A DNA stretch of 64,000 bases from Adiantum capillus-veneris (taxonomy: Eukaryota > Streptophyta > Polypodiopsida > Polypodiales > Pteridaceae). The stretch spans positions 92,222,435-92,286,434 of the forward strand of contig CM043958.1 of the NCBI GenBank assembly GCA_014529385.2, written 5' to 3'. Shown here one piece after another: positions 1 through 11,640 of this stretch. The notes beneath the pieces are model-generated. The model did no database searches and was not told the DNA's origin. It was given only the letters and a program-made list of their open reading frames with translations. The position numbers were made by a program, and so were the translations under genes. Every line of letters begins with the position of its first letter. The stretch's first letter is position 1.

Positions 1-739
1 CCAATGACAACCAAAATAATCAATCCCAAGGGATGAGCTACCCGGCTAGGGCATGGAAACACTCACACGGTTAGTGAGCTAATTATGGCAACACAAATGG
101 TTAACTCTACGATGTGAGCTTCTCGGCCTATGGAGGAGCTAAGCCACAATGAAGGGCAATATCCACATCCACTTCTCTTCCCCTCCAATCAACCCAATCA
201 CACACACTACGATTGCAAGATGCACACAACACTAATCCTATCATGCAACACACTAATCACAAGCACACACACATAGATCTATCGAGCATCACTCTCCAAT
301 TAAACCTACATGCACACACAAGCAAAAGAGGGCAATCACACAAGATTAGAGAGAGATAAACCATTAATTAGTTAAGATCTAGCTAATCTAAGCATCATAT
401 GCAATCATAAGAAGCATGAGAGAGGCATAGTGAAAGAGAATGAATCATTGATAATGTTAATCAAGTCTCATGAGCAAGAAGAAGCTCACGCACTCCATAG
501 CCACACACCTCAAGAGCTCTCACCAAAGAGTGCTCTCAACAAATGAGCTTGAGAACCCTCATTTCTTTTACACAGTGCCTTACATACCAATGGCTTGAAA
601 AAAATCGGGAATTTACAATATGTGACCATTTTGGGAGAATGTGAAAAATGTGTAACTCCAGTCTTCACTGCTTCTTTCTGTTGACCTTCGATGTGCATCC
701 ATACATTTTTTGTCTTTAGCAGGTTTTGTTAACTGACAT
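1..739. other. Unassigned left flank
   Basis: No coding frame with recognisable similarity is seen on either strand; the open frames here are short and lack any domain signature. The stretch is A/C-rich on the plus strand with scattered CACA runs. It borders the left LTR-like repeat and may be older transposon debris, but nothing in it shows that directly. Confidence 0.5.
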
Positions 740-1804
740 TGACTCAGCTAACACTATCCCAAGCTTCAATCCCAAGGCCGCAAACACCTTCGAAGGTAGA
801 GAGAGCTAGCAAGGAATGAGGGTAGGAAAGAGAAAGAAGAATTATCCATAAGAGAAAGAAATAGTTTCTCACTTATCATCACTCTTCTTGCTTAGCATAG
901 CATAATATCATAGTAATAAAGATGACAAGCTTAAGCATTGAAGCATGGCTCTTGGTTGGATTTACATTCCATAGCCAAGAGTGTTGTTGTAGGCTCTCCA
1001 CTTCTCAACAAGCTTGGAGAAGGAGATGGAGATCTTGCACTTTGCACTCCACACAATGAGAGAATGTGTGTGTGTGTGTGTGAGAGTATACCCCCACTCT
1101 CATGCTTGGTCCACACCTCTCTCTCTCTCTCTAGTAATATTTAATTATATCATTTGGGACATGTGTCCTCTTTTTCCTCTTTGATAGAACGAACTTAATT
1201 ATTTATTTTTATGCATCTAAACTCTCATTGGACCCCTTTAAAGCCTCTCCAATAGGATTCAAGCACATCATGAGGGCCGCATGCGGAGAATTTTGCCATG
1301 TGTCTTTTATGCTTCTTAAGTCATTTGGTTTGAATTGAACACTTCAAGCACTTAGTCAATCAAGCATGGAAACCGTTTATGCCTCTTGAGAGTTTATCTT
1401 TGAATTGAACACTTCAAGAACCTTAGTCATCTTAAGCATAAAAATCACCTCAAGATTTGGGCAAGGTTCCCATAAACACTTTAGCTAGCAAGCCGACAAG
1501 CACCTCATGCTTGGGTAGGGTTCCCACCTCAAGCCTTAGCTTACCTAAGGTCAAAGGACTTTTTAACACTAACTTTAGAGGTCTTTAATGAAGCTAATCT
1601 AAGGTCTTTAAGCTCCATTAGGTAGCATTGCTCTTTAACATACCATCTCTCATTTGGACCCCTTTAACCTTGGCCCCATGTTGAGACAGATCCATAAGCA
1701 CATGTCTATATTCTAACCCTTATTCCCATTTATTCTCCCACATTACATGATCAGTTTAATATGTGAAAATCATTTGGGTTGGTTAGATTTTAGATTTTAT
1801 GACA
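740..1804 (-). mobile_element. Left (3') LTR of minus-strand Ty3/gypsy element
   Basis: About 1.07 kb here is repeated in the same orientation at 7162-8251 and the two copies flank a minus-strand gypsy pol, as paired LTRs would. Both copies share the stretch starting actatcccaagc and running to ggttggttaga. On the minus strand the left copy starts with TGTCA (plus-strand tgaca at 1800-1804), preceded by a purine run at 1808-1817 that fits a polypurine tract. The other edge is uncertain by about 20 bases: plus-strand TG at 740 is a candidate. The copies differ by many substitutions and small indels, so the insertion is old. No target duplication was found. Confidence 0.7.
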
Positions 1805-1807
1805 TTA

Positions 1808-1817
1808 CCTCTCTCTT
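1808..1817 (-). other. Polypurine tract of the gypsy element
   Basis: The minus strand reads aagagagagg directly before the TGTCA start of the left LTR. A short purine tract at this position primes plus-strand DNA synthesis in LTR retrotransposons. Confidence 0.5.
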
Positions 1818-2046
1818 GAAATCATAGTCGTCCTCGACTATGAGGTAGAAGAGATAAAGTTTTAGTCATTAGTCTACGTTTCTTAGTGGGTAGCGGATCC
1901 CTTTTCACCCTACGACATCATTCCAGAATGGATGAATAGTCCATTTGGTGCTTGGGAGACGTAGCTATCATAAGCATGTCTTCTCTTTATTCCATATCAT
2001 ACTCCCAAAGTAGAGTGCAAATTCTACTTGGTGTTTGAGTGACGTC

Positions 2047-2806
2047 TGTTAGAAAATATGACTTAGCTAAGTAGATAATTGAGTAGATTACTTAATGGAG
2101 AGAGATAATTTTTACACACAAGAGATTACAGAGTAGAGAGATAGAGAGAGAGAGAGTACACACGAGATATGTGGTTCACCCAATGTGGGCTAAATCCACG
2201 GGAAAGTAGCCACTTAATGGCTTTAGTACTTTAAACAAAAAGTAAGTTACAAAGGGATTATACCCTTAATAGAGCTCCCACCTTGTTTCGCTCTCACCAC
2301 CTCACACCCACCTTGTTGCATCAACTTCACACTGTGAAATGTGTGTAGAAATGGCCTCCTTTTATAGGCCAAAAGGGCTGCCCTCTCTCATGAGAGGTAG
2401 CCATGTGTAGCCACCCTTGTGTAGATAAGGCCAAATCGGACCCTCCAATCCGCCCATGTGCGGCCACCCTTGAGAAGACAAGTCCTCCTTTGAATTCGGC
2501 CATCGGCCACCGACCATTGAATTTCGACCACCAGCCACCAGCCATTGACTACCGGCCAACCGACCAAACGACCGACCGTTTTCCGACCACATTCCGACCG
2601 CCGTCCGGCCATAATATTTTGGCGAAGCCAGTCCCAAAATTTTCACGAGATTGGCTGTGAAAATTTTGGTTTTCGGGGAGTGATTTTGTTTTTTGGTGAG
2701 TGATTTTTCTACATGCACGATGGCTTCTCTTCATAATGGGGGCCTTACAAATGTGCGTTTTTAATATAAAAAATTACAAGGGGTAAATCAGGCTCCATAC
2801 TTAACA
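2047..2806 (-). mobile_element. Solo copia-type LTR with 5-bp target duplication
   Basis: A 760-bp segment begins TGTTAG and ends CTTAACA, so the ends are short inverted repeats of TG...CA form. It is bounded by the same five bases, acgtc, at 2042-2046 and 2807-2811, the size of a retroviral-type target duplication. On the minus strand it contains a TATA-like cctataaaaggagg (about 2352-2370), then a CATTGGGTGAACCACA-like stretch and a CT-rich segment before the TAACA terminus, an arrangement common in plant copia LTRs. No gag-pol lies beside it, so it is a solo LTR left by LTR-LTR recombination. It interrupts the 3' region of the gypsy element, so it is younger than that element. Confidence 0.85.
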
Positions 2807-3004
2807 ACGTCGTCATCACAAACAGGATTCTAAGCATGAATTTGTGCCCAAAAGAGGATTAGTCTTATAAGACAAAAGCATTGTTCATTTAGAAAGAGTT
2901 TACATTTGCTTACTCTAATGCAGCATTGTGAGCATTGCCAAGGTTCATACTATCCTTAAAATGTATTCCTTGTATCCATGTAGCATCTTCAAAAGGGCAA
3001 TTTT

Positions 3005-5911
3005 TCAACTTAATAAGATACATCGGATAATCTTACCATGCCGTAGTACCTTGTCTTCATGCCGAAGGATAGCTTCGGGTTGTAGCACTTCTTCTTGGTC
3101 TTCAATTTCTGGAGAGTCTTCAATAATTGGTTCTCTTGGTGGCTCTCCTTTGTAGGGCTTAAGTAGGCTCACATGAAAAGCATCGTGTATGAGCCAATGG
3201 TTTGGGAACTTGAGTTGATAAGCCATGTCATTGATTGGCTTCAAGTTTTGAAAAGGACCATAGTATCTTTTTGCAAATTTAGCATAATACTTTTGATGGC
3301 CCGTAGGATTTTTGCCCGTCGTTTGCCTCAATCGAGCCTTGGGAAACTTAAGTAAGACTCAATTATTTTCTTTGAATGTTAAGGCCCTTTTGTGCTTGTC
3401 AGCAACAGCTTTTTGCCTTTGTTGTGAGATGGATATAGCCTGCTTAACCTTTTAAAATATTCTTGTAGGTCACGACTATACTCATCAACAAACAAAGATC
3501 TTCCCATGTACTTTAGGTAGCAAAGGACTTTTATGTCTTCCCTCTATGATCTCAAAAGTTGTTTTTCCTGTAATAGTATGGACACTATTATTGTACGCAT
3601 ACTCTACAAGGGGTAAGTACTTCACCCATTGTGACCGTTGGTCTACTTCTATAACATAAGTCTTTAGTAGACACTATTATTGTACGCATACTCTACAATA
3701 ATAGTATGGACACTATTATTGTACGCATACTCTACAAAGGGTAAGTACTTCACCCATTGTGACCGTTGGTCTACTTCTATAACATAAGTCTTTAGTAGAT
3801 CGAGTATCGTAAGATTGGCTATCTCACTTTGGCCATCCGTTTGTGGGTGGTAGGCCGAAAAGAAATTCAATCTTGTACCTATATTTTCAAAGAGACCTTT
3901 CCAAAAATTACTGGTCATTCTAGGATCTCTATTTGACACGATGGATGTTGGTAATCCAGGGTGTTTGAAAATCTGAGATATAAAGATGGTTTCCATTTGG
4001 TGTGTCTTAATAGTCTTTTTGACAGGAATAAAGTGTGCTTGCTCGCAAAACCTGTTGACTATTGTCCATATTCCCATATTCCCATGGATAGACTTGGGTA
4101 ATCCAAAGATAAAATGCATGGATATACTCTCCCATGGTGAATTAAGGATTGGCAATGGCTGGACAAATCCATGTTTCTTCCCTCTCATACTTAGTGTTTT
4201 GGCATACCACACATTTTGAAACATACTTTTGTATGTCCACTTTCATGGTAGGCCAATAGAAGTACGTCTCTACTTCTCGAAGAGTAGGTTGAATGCCTCT
4301 ATGCCCCGCATAGGGAGGAGCATGGGATTCATACATAACTTTCTCACGAAGGGAGTGGGTAACACATAGCCTAGTGCAATGGAGAAGATAACCATCCTGC
4401 AAGGTGAATGGTTCCTCTTTCTTCCCCAAATCAAGGACTGACATTACATGTTTAAAGTTAGGGTCAGTAGCATACTCAACTATCATAGAAGATAGATCAT
4501 TGTGAGTTGCTATAGACACCGCATTGACTTTTGATTTTGTCGTGAAAGTGCATCGGCCACTTGATTGTGCTTACCAGCAATGTGAGAAATATGAAAATAT
4601 AATTACGAAAGAAAATTTTCCCACCTTGTTTGTTTGTCGAAAAGCTTGGTTTGCGTCATGAAGTACTTGAGACTTTGGTGGTCTGTTTGTAAAATGAATG
4701 GAGTCCCCAATAAATAGTTCTTCCATGTGTCTAGGGCATGTAGAATAACTAAAAGCTCTTTCTCATAAATTCCCAGGACCCATTCATCCGTATTGAGCCT
4801 TTGGCTCTCATATGCTATGGCATGCCCTTCTTGAAGCAAGACTGCTCCAAGGCAATCACCACAAGCATCACATTTGACCCTCAAATGGCTTTGAGAGATC
4901 CGGAAGCATGATTACTGGTTGAGAGGTAAGCTTTTCTTTGAGCTTGTCAAAAGCATTTTGCTTTTTAGCAGTCCATGAGTACTTAACATTCTTCTTTGTT
5001 AAGTCATCCAATGGTCTTGCTATTTGAGAGAATTTTGCTATAAAGCATCTATAGTATGCGTACATACCAATAAAGCTTCTTAGCTTATGTAGATTCCTTG
5101 GATTAGGCCATGACTTTATTACCTCCAACTTTCATGGATCCATATGGATACCATCTTGAGAGATAATATGACCTAAGTATTGAATCTCTTGAAGGAAAAA
5201 TTTGCTTTTCTTTTGGTTGAGAAAAAGCTTGTTCTCCCTCAATGCTTGAAAAATCACTTGAAGATGTTGCTTGTGTTCCTCCAAGGACTTGGAGTAGATG
5301 ATGATATCATCAAAGAACACTCTAGTGAACTTGCGGTAGGGTCTAAATATTTTCTCCATCAAACGATTGAATGTGGCTGGTACATTAGTCAAGCCAAAAG
5401 TCATGACTAGATATTCATAAAGACCAAACGTTGTACAAAACGCAGTCTTTAGGATATCTTCATCCACTATCCCTATTTGATGATAGCCACTTTTAAGTTC
5501 AATCCTACTGAAGTAGGTAGAGCCTTGTAGCTTATCAAACATATCTTCTACCCGAGGCACGGGAAACCTGTTTTTGATAGTGATATGGTTTATTGCTCGA
5601 TAATCCACACACATACTGTATGTACCATCTTTCTTTTGCACTAAAAGGACTGGAGAACAAAAGGGAGAAGATCTAGGCCTCACCATCCCTTTGTCTACCA
5701 ATTCTTGTACTTGCCTCATGATCTCCTCTTGTTGAGCTTGGGAAACTCGATAAGGAGGCTTGTTAGGTGGTGAGCTTCCTGGTAGGAGCTCAATTTGATG
5801 GAATCATCCCCTTGTTTTGGAGGTAGGTCCATAGGGATATCATCAAAGAAAACATCTTGGAATCCATTTAGAAAAGTAGACAAGTCTAACTCTTCTTGAT
5901 TCCTACCATTT
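3005..5911 (-). pseudogene. Ty3/gypsy pol (RT-RNase H-integrase), degenerate
   Basis: Read on the minus strand, fragments in several frames give a Ty3/gypsy pol in canonical order. The reverse transcriptase (5719-5132) has VLLVQKKDGTY, MCVDYRAINH and the FFDDIIIYSKS active-site box; motif A reads IELKSGYHQI, with Glu where the catalytic Asp is expected. The RT connection and RNase H (5128-4603) have DACGDCLGAVLLQ, YEKELLVILHAL and QTDHQSLKYF. The integrase zinc region (4519-4142) has HAPPYAGHRG followed by KCVVCQ. The integrase core (4224-3664) has SMHFIFGLPKS and SNRDPRMTS, where the first two DDE Asp residues are His and Asn, and TDGQSE retains the Glu. A C-terminal region (3331-3005) has IHDAFHVSLLKPY and LRHEDKVLRHGK. 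Stops, frameshifts and lost catalytic residues make it inactive. Confidence 0.92.
3581..3800. repeat. Local tandem duplication inside integrase
   Basis: The motif gacactattattgtacgcat occurs at about 3581, 3670 and 3709, and the following ~60 bases (ggtaagtacttcacccattg onwards) occur twice, 128 bp apart. It duplicates the end of the integrase core, so the peptide EYAYNNSV appears twice at the end of the minus-strand frame. This is a post-insertion rearrangement. Confidence 0.85.
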
Positions 5912-5947
5912 TCATTTGAAGTGCTTTATAGTAAGACGCTCAAAGAG

Positions 5948-6724
5948 AAATTGGTAGGAATCAAGAAGAGTTAGACTTGTGTACTTTTCTAAATGGATTC
6001 CAAGATGTTTTCATTGATGATATCCCTATGGACTTACCTCCAAAACAAGGGGATCATGACCATGGAATTGAGCTCCTACCAGGAAGCTCACCACCTAACA
6101 AGCCTCCTTATCGAGTTTCCCAAGCTCAACAAGAGGAGATCATGAGGCAAGTACAAGAATTGGTAGACAAAGGGATGGTGAGGCCTAGCTCCTCTCCCTT
6201 TTGTTCTCCAGTCCTTTTAGTGTAAAAGAAAGATGGTACATACCGTATGTGTGTGGATTATCGAGCACTAAACCATATCATTATCAAAAATAGATTTCCC
6301 GTGCCTCAGGTAGAAGATATGTTTGATAAGCTACAAGGCTCTACCTACTTCAATAGGATTGACCTTAAAAGTGGATTTCATCAAATAAGGATAGTGGATG
6401 AAGATATCCTAAAGACTGTATTTTGTACAACATTTGGTCTTTATTAATATCTACTCATGCCTTTTGGCTTGGCTAATGCACCAGCCACATTCAATCATTT
6501 GATGGAGAAAATATTTAGACCCTACCGCAATTTCATTGGAGTGTTCTTTGATGATATCATCATCTACTCCAAGTCCTTGGAGGAACAAAAGAAACATCTC
6601 CAAGTGATTTTTCAAGATTTGAGGGAGAACAAGCTTTTTCTCAACCAAAAAAAGTAAATTTTTCCTTCAAGAGATTCAATACTTAGGTCATATTATCTCT
6701 CAAGATGGTATCCGTATGGATCCA
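5948..6724 (+). pseudogene. Inverted second copy of gypsy RT segment
   Basis: This plus-strand segment encodes the same RT region found on the minus strand at 5911-5140: FLNGFQDVF, DIPMDLPPKQG, PPYRVSQAQQEE, MCVDYRALNH, FNRIDLKSGFHQIR, MPFGLANAPATF and FFDDIIIYSKSLEE. Motif A keeps the catalytic Asp that the minus-strand copy has lost. In-frame stops follow VLLV (6223-6225), FGLY (6445-6447) and LNQKK (6655-6657). The two copies form a ~770-bp-arm palindrome with a spacer of about 36 bp (5912-5947). It is non-coding debris now. Confidence 0.9.
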
Positions 6725-7105
6725 TCAAGAAAATAGATACTCTTTCCTCCCTCTTTGAGCTTCTTGAGCTTTTGTGATCTTCGCCATGCATGGTATAATT
6801 TTCGATGTCCTCCCCTCTTGTATTCTCTAGGAGAATAGACATAGATTTTGTTGAGAGAGGAGGAAGGTGAAGAAGAAGGAGAAGAGGGTGACCTCTTCTT
6901 GACCTTTTCTTCCTTTGTTTCCTCTCTTCCCTTACGGAGTGACAAGGAGAAGGACTATGTGTTGACCGTTTCCTCATGGGAGGAGTTGGCGATCGTCTAG
7001 ACCGCCGTCTTTGTGGAGCCACATCTTCAGAGGAACTTAGGGATTTGTTACTTTCTTGTTCTTTGGATTCCTCCTCTCGTAGTAGAGAGAGTCTTCTTTT
7101 GGGGT
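6725..7105 (-). pseudogene. Possible gag N-terminal remnant, basic
   Basis: A minus-strand frame of about 110 residues begins MAPQRRRSRRSP and is rich in Arg, Lys and Ser, with further basic runs such as RKQRKKRSRR. It lies just inside the right (5') LTR, where gag of the minus-strand gypsy element should start. No zinc knuckle or capsid motif is visible before the frame meets the inverted RT copy. Assignment as gag rests on position, not on a recognised domain. Confidence 0.35.
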
Positions 7106-7161
7106 CTCATCAAGAGGCCCCCTAAGCTCTCTCTCCTTTGGGAGAGGAAGGGAATAAACTT

Positions 7162-8251
7162 TGCAATAAGCATTTACTATCCCAAGCCTCAGTCTCAAGG
7201 CCTCAAACACCTTCGAAGGTGGAGAGAAATAGCGGGGAATTAGGGTAGGGAAGAGGAAGAAGAATCATCCATAGGAGAAAGAAATAGTTCCTCACTTATC
7301 ATCACTCTTCTTGCTTAGCATAGCATAACATCATAGTAATGAAGATGACAAGCTTAAGCATTGAAGCATGGCTCTTGGTTGGATTTGCATCCCATAGCCA
7401 AGAGTGTTGGTGTAGGCTCTCCACTTCTCAACAAGCTTGGAGAAGGAGATGGAGCTCTTGCACTTTGCACTCCACACAATGAGAGAATGTGTACGTGTGT
7501 GTGGGAGAGTATACCGGGAGAGTATACCCCCCTCTCATGCTTGGTCCACCTCTCTCTCTCTCTCTCTAGTAATATTTAATTATATCATTTGGGACATGTG
7601 TTCTCTTTTTCCTCTTTGAGAGAAAAAACTTAATTATTTATTTTTATGCATCTAAATTCTCATTGGAACCCTTCAAAGCCTATCCAATAGGATTCAAGCA
7701 CATCATGCGGGCCACATGTGGAGAATTTTTCCATGTGTCTTTTATGATTCTTAAGTCATTTGGTTTGCATTGAACACTTCAAGCACTTAGTCAATCAAGC
7801 ATGGAAACCGTTTATGCCTCTTGAGAGTTTATCTTTGAATTGAAAAATTCAAGAACCTTAGTTATTTTAAGCATAAAAATCACCTCAAGCCTTGGGCAAG
7901 GCTTCCACAAACACTTTAGTTAGCAAGCCGACAAGCACCTCATGCTTGGGTAGGGTCCCCACCTCAAGGTCAGCCCTAGCTTGCCTAAGGTAAGGTCAAA
8001 GTACTTTTTAACACTAACTTTTGGAGGCCTTTAATGAAGCTAACCCTAAGGTATTTAAGCTCCATTAGGTAGCATTGCTCTTTAACATACCATCTCTCAT
8101 TTGAACCCCTTTAACCTTGGCTCCGTGTTGAGATAGATCCATAAGCATATGTCTATATTCTAACCCTTGTTCCCGTTTATTCTCCCACATTAAATGATCA
8201 GTTTAATATGAGAAAATCATTTGGGTTGGTTAGATATTAGATTTTAAGAAA
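7162..8251 (-). mobile_element. Right (5') LTR of minus-strand Ty3/gypsy element
   Basis: This is the second copy of the ~1.07 kb direct repeat described at 740-1804, including the GT/TC-rich stretch near 7490-7570. The plus-strand end reads attttaagaaa where the left copy reads attttatgaca, so the TGTCA terminus has decayed. No primer-binding site complementary to tRNA-iMet is seen just inside it. Confidence 0.68.
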
Positions 8252-9787
8252 GCAGCCGTTGCTCCCGACCCGACCATGTACTGCATTTAACACCCCCCCC
8301 CAATTAGCACAGGATGGAGATAAGCATATTGGTCTCATAAATTATATCGTTAAAGGCACACGTTGGGCAACTTGCATTGGAATTATCTTGTTTCACATCG
8401 TTTCAATCCATACACATCTCGACATGTTGACATGCACATTGGCCCAATAAAACAATGGTTGGAGGTGAATTATTTGTTTAATATCAGAGTAAAGATTGCT
8501 TAATATCCAAGTTTAATATGAGGGTAAAGATTGTTTAATATTTAAATGTAAAAGAAGGTGGGCACCATCCAAGATTAATATTAGGGCGGCAAAGGGTTGT
8601 CCTATCTGCAAGAATAGAGCATTGCAACTTACGTACAATTGTCAAATAAAAGATATAATGAGCAATGATTGGAGGCAACCATTTGATGGACAACTTGCTT
8701 TCAAAGGCATTTACTTTTGTAGTCTGAAAAAACAAGGTGAAGGCTCACGGTGGCATTCTAAATCAACGACAACAGAGCACATTAGGCTCTAAGTAATGGA
8801 CTCAATTGTAGGCCTAAATAGGCATACAGAAGTTGTAATCATGTTATCCTTCTCCTATAAGGCATGTTTTTGCATTATCATTTCAAAAAATACGAATTCA
8901 CTCCAGAAAATATGGCTTAAACATATCAACTTCACACTTCAAAAAAATAAAGTCGCAGTGCCATGTTTGAACGTTTTAAGCCGCACACTTTCGATTGTTC
9001 CTACATCATTTTTCCTTTAAACAAGGTGAATATTCACCATGGTAAGACATGCAAGTCCTCAAAAACACTCTTAGCTCTACCCTTTACAATTGCAAAAACT
9101 CAAGACCTAAGCAAAGGGAGAATAAATAAAATGCTCCTATAAATCTGGAATATAATGACAACGTACTTACAAAATTGAACTCCCTATTAGAAGAAAGTCC
9201 TTGAAGGAAAGGGTGTTTTGTTTAGGACATTGTTATAGTCTTGCCAATCACCTTGTGCTCAATAATGTCAAGAGTCTTCTACCAATTTATCATTGAATCC
9301 AAATTTGAATCATGTATATCTATCTATAATTTGAACCACATTCTTAGTTGTCTCTTGTTCATTTTTAATGATTTGAACTTATCTTCATTTTGGTTCAGTT
9401 ATTTTGGTCGAGTCATTATGTGAAATCTCAATTGAATCTATATGTCCAATCATTTGAATTATGCTTTGTCTGATTCTATGCCATCTGATCATCTAGTATT
9501 TGAAGATCTAAACTAGTGACTAGATTTGACTAGTTCATCTAAATACCAAGATTCTCCTATCAATCAATCTGAGTCTAACTCTAGAATATATATCAAGCTC
9601 CAACTCATTCCATTTTGGTGATCACATTGGTGAGCTAAGGCTCTTGAAGAAACAGAATTGTAATACACACTAAGCCCACAACTTGCTAGCATGATCATGA
9701 AGAATTGGAGGATGTAAGAGGCGGCATAAGGACCCATATCTCAAATAATTAATGACGAGATTTTCTCTTGGATCACTCAGAAAAAAG
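8252..9787. other. Unassigned AT-rich spacer
   Basis: No recognisable coding similarity is seen. A short imperfect tandem repeat (tttaatat...gagggtaaagattg) is present near 8465-8545, and a poly-C run of about 10 at 8290-8300. Open frames up to about 70 codons here have no domain signature. Confidence 0.5.
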
Positions 9788-9794
9788 GTTAGGA

Positions 9795-9858
<64 letters not shown>

Positions 9859-9933
9859 AAATGCAAAATTGTATATACACATTCACACTCGCATATATTT
9901 TGGGTTTCAAGCTTGTGGAAATAGTTTTCATCC

Positions 9934-10024
<91 letters not shown>
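9788..10024. repeat. TC and AC microsatellites
   Basis: A nearly pure TC tract covers about 9797-9853 and a pure AC tract of about 44 units covers 9937-10024. They lie in the 5' LTR region of the copia-type element. Open frames across them are artefacts of dinucleotide repeats. Confidence 0.97.
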
Positions 10025-10026
<2 letters not shown>

Positions 10027-10069
10027 CACTCTTTTTTTGGGAGCATGCAAGAACTACTATTGAATCGTA

Positions 10070-10214
10070 CTAAAATTTTTATACCTATAAGGGATCATAA
10101 ATAAAATTAGATAGCATGGTGTTTTTCTCCATTCTTACACTCTCTCTCATTCTGCTCACACCCTTCTCTCAGGGAGCTTCTCTACTTGCACCCACCGTAG
10201 CTTTGATCTTAACA
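10070..10214 (+). mobile_element. 3' part of 5' LTR, copia-type element
   Basis: This segment resembles 11930-12077 in the same orientation. Shared landmarks are the ataagg..atca..ataa block, agatagcatggt, a CT-rich stretch, ggagcttctctac and cgtagctttgatc. It ends taaca immediately before a primer-binding site. The true 5' start of the LTR is not clear; it may extend left through the microsatellites to about 9650. Confidence 0.65.
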
Positions 10215-10215
10215 G

Positions 10216-10227
10216 TGGTATCAGAGC
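10216..10227 (+). other. Primer-binding site (tRNA-iMet type)
   Basis: The sequence TGGTATCAGAGC begins one base after the LTR-like end. This is the standard plant LTR-retrotransposon primer-binding site, complementary to the 3' end of initiator tRNA-Met. It fixes the element orientation as plus. Confidence 0.9.
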
Positions 10228-10751
10228 ATTGGGTTATTGGACAAAGACGGCCTTGCATACAACATTCTAAAATGTTTTCTTACGATGGTGTAGCAGTGCC
10301 AGCGAATAGGTGACAAGGTTGAGCATTCGATAGGTTTTGAAACACCCTTTGGACTGCATGCATTAGGTGAAGTTTGTCGGCAAAATTTCCTACTTGCATT
10401 TCAAAACATTGCATGATATTGCACAGGAAGTCCCAAGCGGTAGTGGTTAACCTTCCCTATCAAAATGCTATCGCCATCTATCGATTGGAGGCACTCTCAA
10501 AACAACATGTTCCTATCTCAACCCTTGGCATCATGACCCATCGAATTTTCAAGTGTCAAGATTTTTTGGTAAAGTAAGAAAGCACATAAAGTGTTTGAGC
10601 ACTTTGAGAAAATGCAACCAGAAACTATTTGTTTAGATTATGTCACATATGCTTGCATGTCCACACTTCCACTCAATCAAAGTTTGTGGAATTCTTTGAA
10701 ACCAAGTCAACAAAGGCTACCAAGAAGTGAGACTACTATCATCTTCAAAAC

Positions 10752-11545
10752 ATGGCGTCCATAATCGACAAATCTAACGAGACCAAATTTCATACATGGT
10801 AGATCAAAGTATAGGGATACCTCATGCGAAAAAAAAATTGGAGTGTCGTCAAGCCTCTTTCAATAGATGAAGCAGGAACAAGAACTATGGTCACTTGAGC
10901 TTTATTTGTTGAACAACAGAGGAAAGACGAGCAGACACTTGGTATTATTTTGACTGCTCTTGAGGATGATTTTACTCATTATTTAGATGATATCCCTTTT
11001 TTGAGTGAAGCCTAGATGGAATCATAATCTCTTTTTGGGCCAAATATTCTAAAATGATCTTGAAGATGGAATTATATTCTTTAACCATGCTTATTGATGA
11101 AAATATAACAGCATTAGCTAACATGGTAAAGAGCATCAAAACCCAGCTAGTGTATGTTGGAGCTCGAGTACCTAACAAAGATCTTATTGTCGTTTTACTT
11201 AATAGTTTACCTATTGAGTTTCGTTAAATTGTGTCCATCTTGAAGGAAAAAGATCCTCTACCTTCTTTAGATGGTATTGTGAATTCTTAAGAGGAGAAAA
11301 AAGTATCCCGTGCTACTTCTACTTTGGTTCCCACAACATATGCAGTCAGTGGATGCACTTCTACATTAACTTCAACAAGACCTTCCACTAGATCTTATGC
11401 AACCTGTGGGCAAAATAATCATCAAACAAAGGATTGCTTCACCAAAAATCCTTGTGTTCATTGTGGTAAGATGAACCATCCTTCCAACAATTGTTTCAAG
11501 AAGAACAAAAACCAATTAAACTTTGTTGATGGTGATTGTTGCTAA
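10752..11545 (+). pseudogene. Copia-type gag, degenerate
   Basis: A frame starting ATG at 10752 reads MASIIDKSNETKFHTW and then continues with several in-frame stops (for example after HTW). It still shows a copia Gag-like middle (LGIILTALEDDFTHYL). In another frame at 11324-11545 two nucleocapsid zinc knuckles appear: YATCGQNNHQTKDC, whose first Cys is lost to Tyr, and an intact CVHCGKMNHPSNNC of CX2CX4HX4C form. No protease, integrase or RT follows before the second LTR copy, so pol has been deleted. Gag binds the element RNA and forms the virus-like particle in active relatives. Confidence 0.75.
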
Positions 11546-11566
11546 AGCACAAATGGTACTTAGTAG

Positions 11567-11640
11567 TAATTCTTGCATGCTCCCAAAAAAGGAGTGCTGT
11601 GTGTGTTTTGGCTTTAAAAATGTTCCACAATCTTGAAACC
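11567..11640 (-). repeat. Inverted copy of LTR segment 9900-10051
   Basis: Read on the minus strand this matches the plus strand around 9900-10051: gggtttcaag.ttgtgga, then ccaaaacacac, then ttttttgggagcatgcaag. The AC tract is only a few units here but about 44 units in the other copy. The inverted copy lies directly after gag and suggests a rearranged or nested element. Confidence 0.75.

Noticed and set aside
735-8256. Target-site duplication for the ~1.07 kb gypsy LTR pair
   Set aside because: Bases outside the two candidate edges (gacat at 735-739 and gcagc at 8252-8256) do not match, and one terminus has decayed.
9670-10073. Open frames of Ser-Leu, Thr-His, Cys-Val or Glu-Arg repeats across AC and TC tracts
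   Set aside because: They are translations of dinucleotide microsatellites, present on both strands and in several frames. The same holds at 16738-16994, 17526-17792, 18097-18828, 22190-22561, 33633-34042 and 52636-52846.
10216-10227. Possible tRNA gene
   Set aside because: Only the 12-base complement of the tRNA 3' end is present, next to an LTR end. That is a primer-binding site, not a tRNA gene; the sites at 17771 and 28397 are the same.
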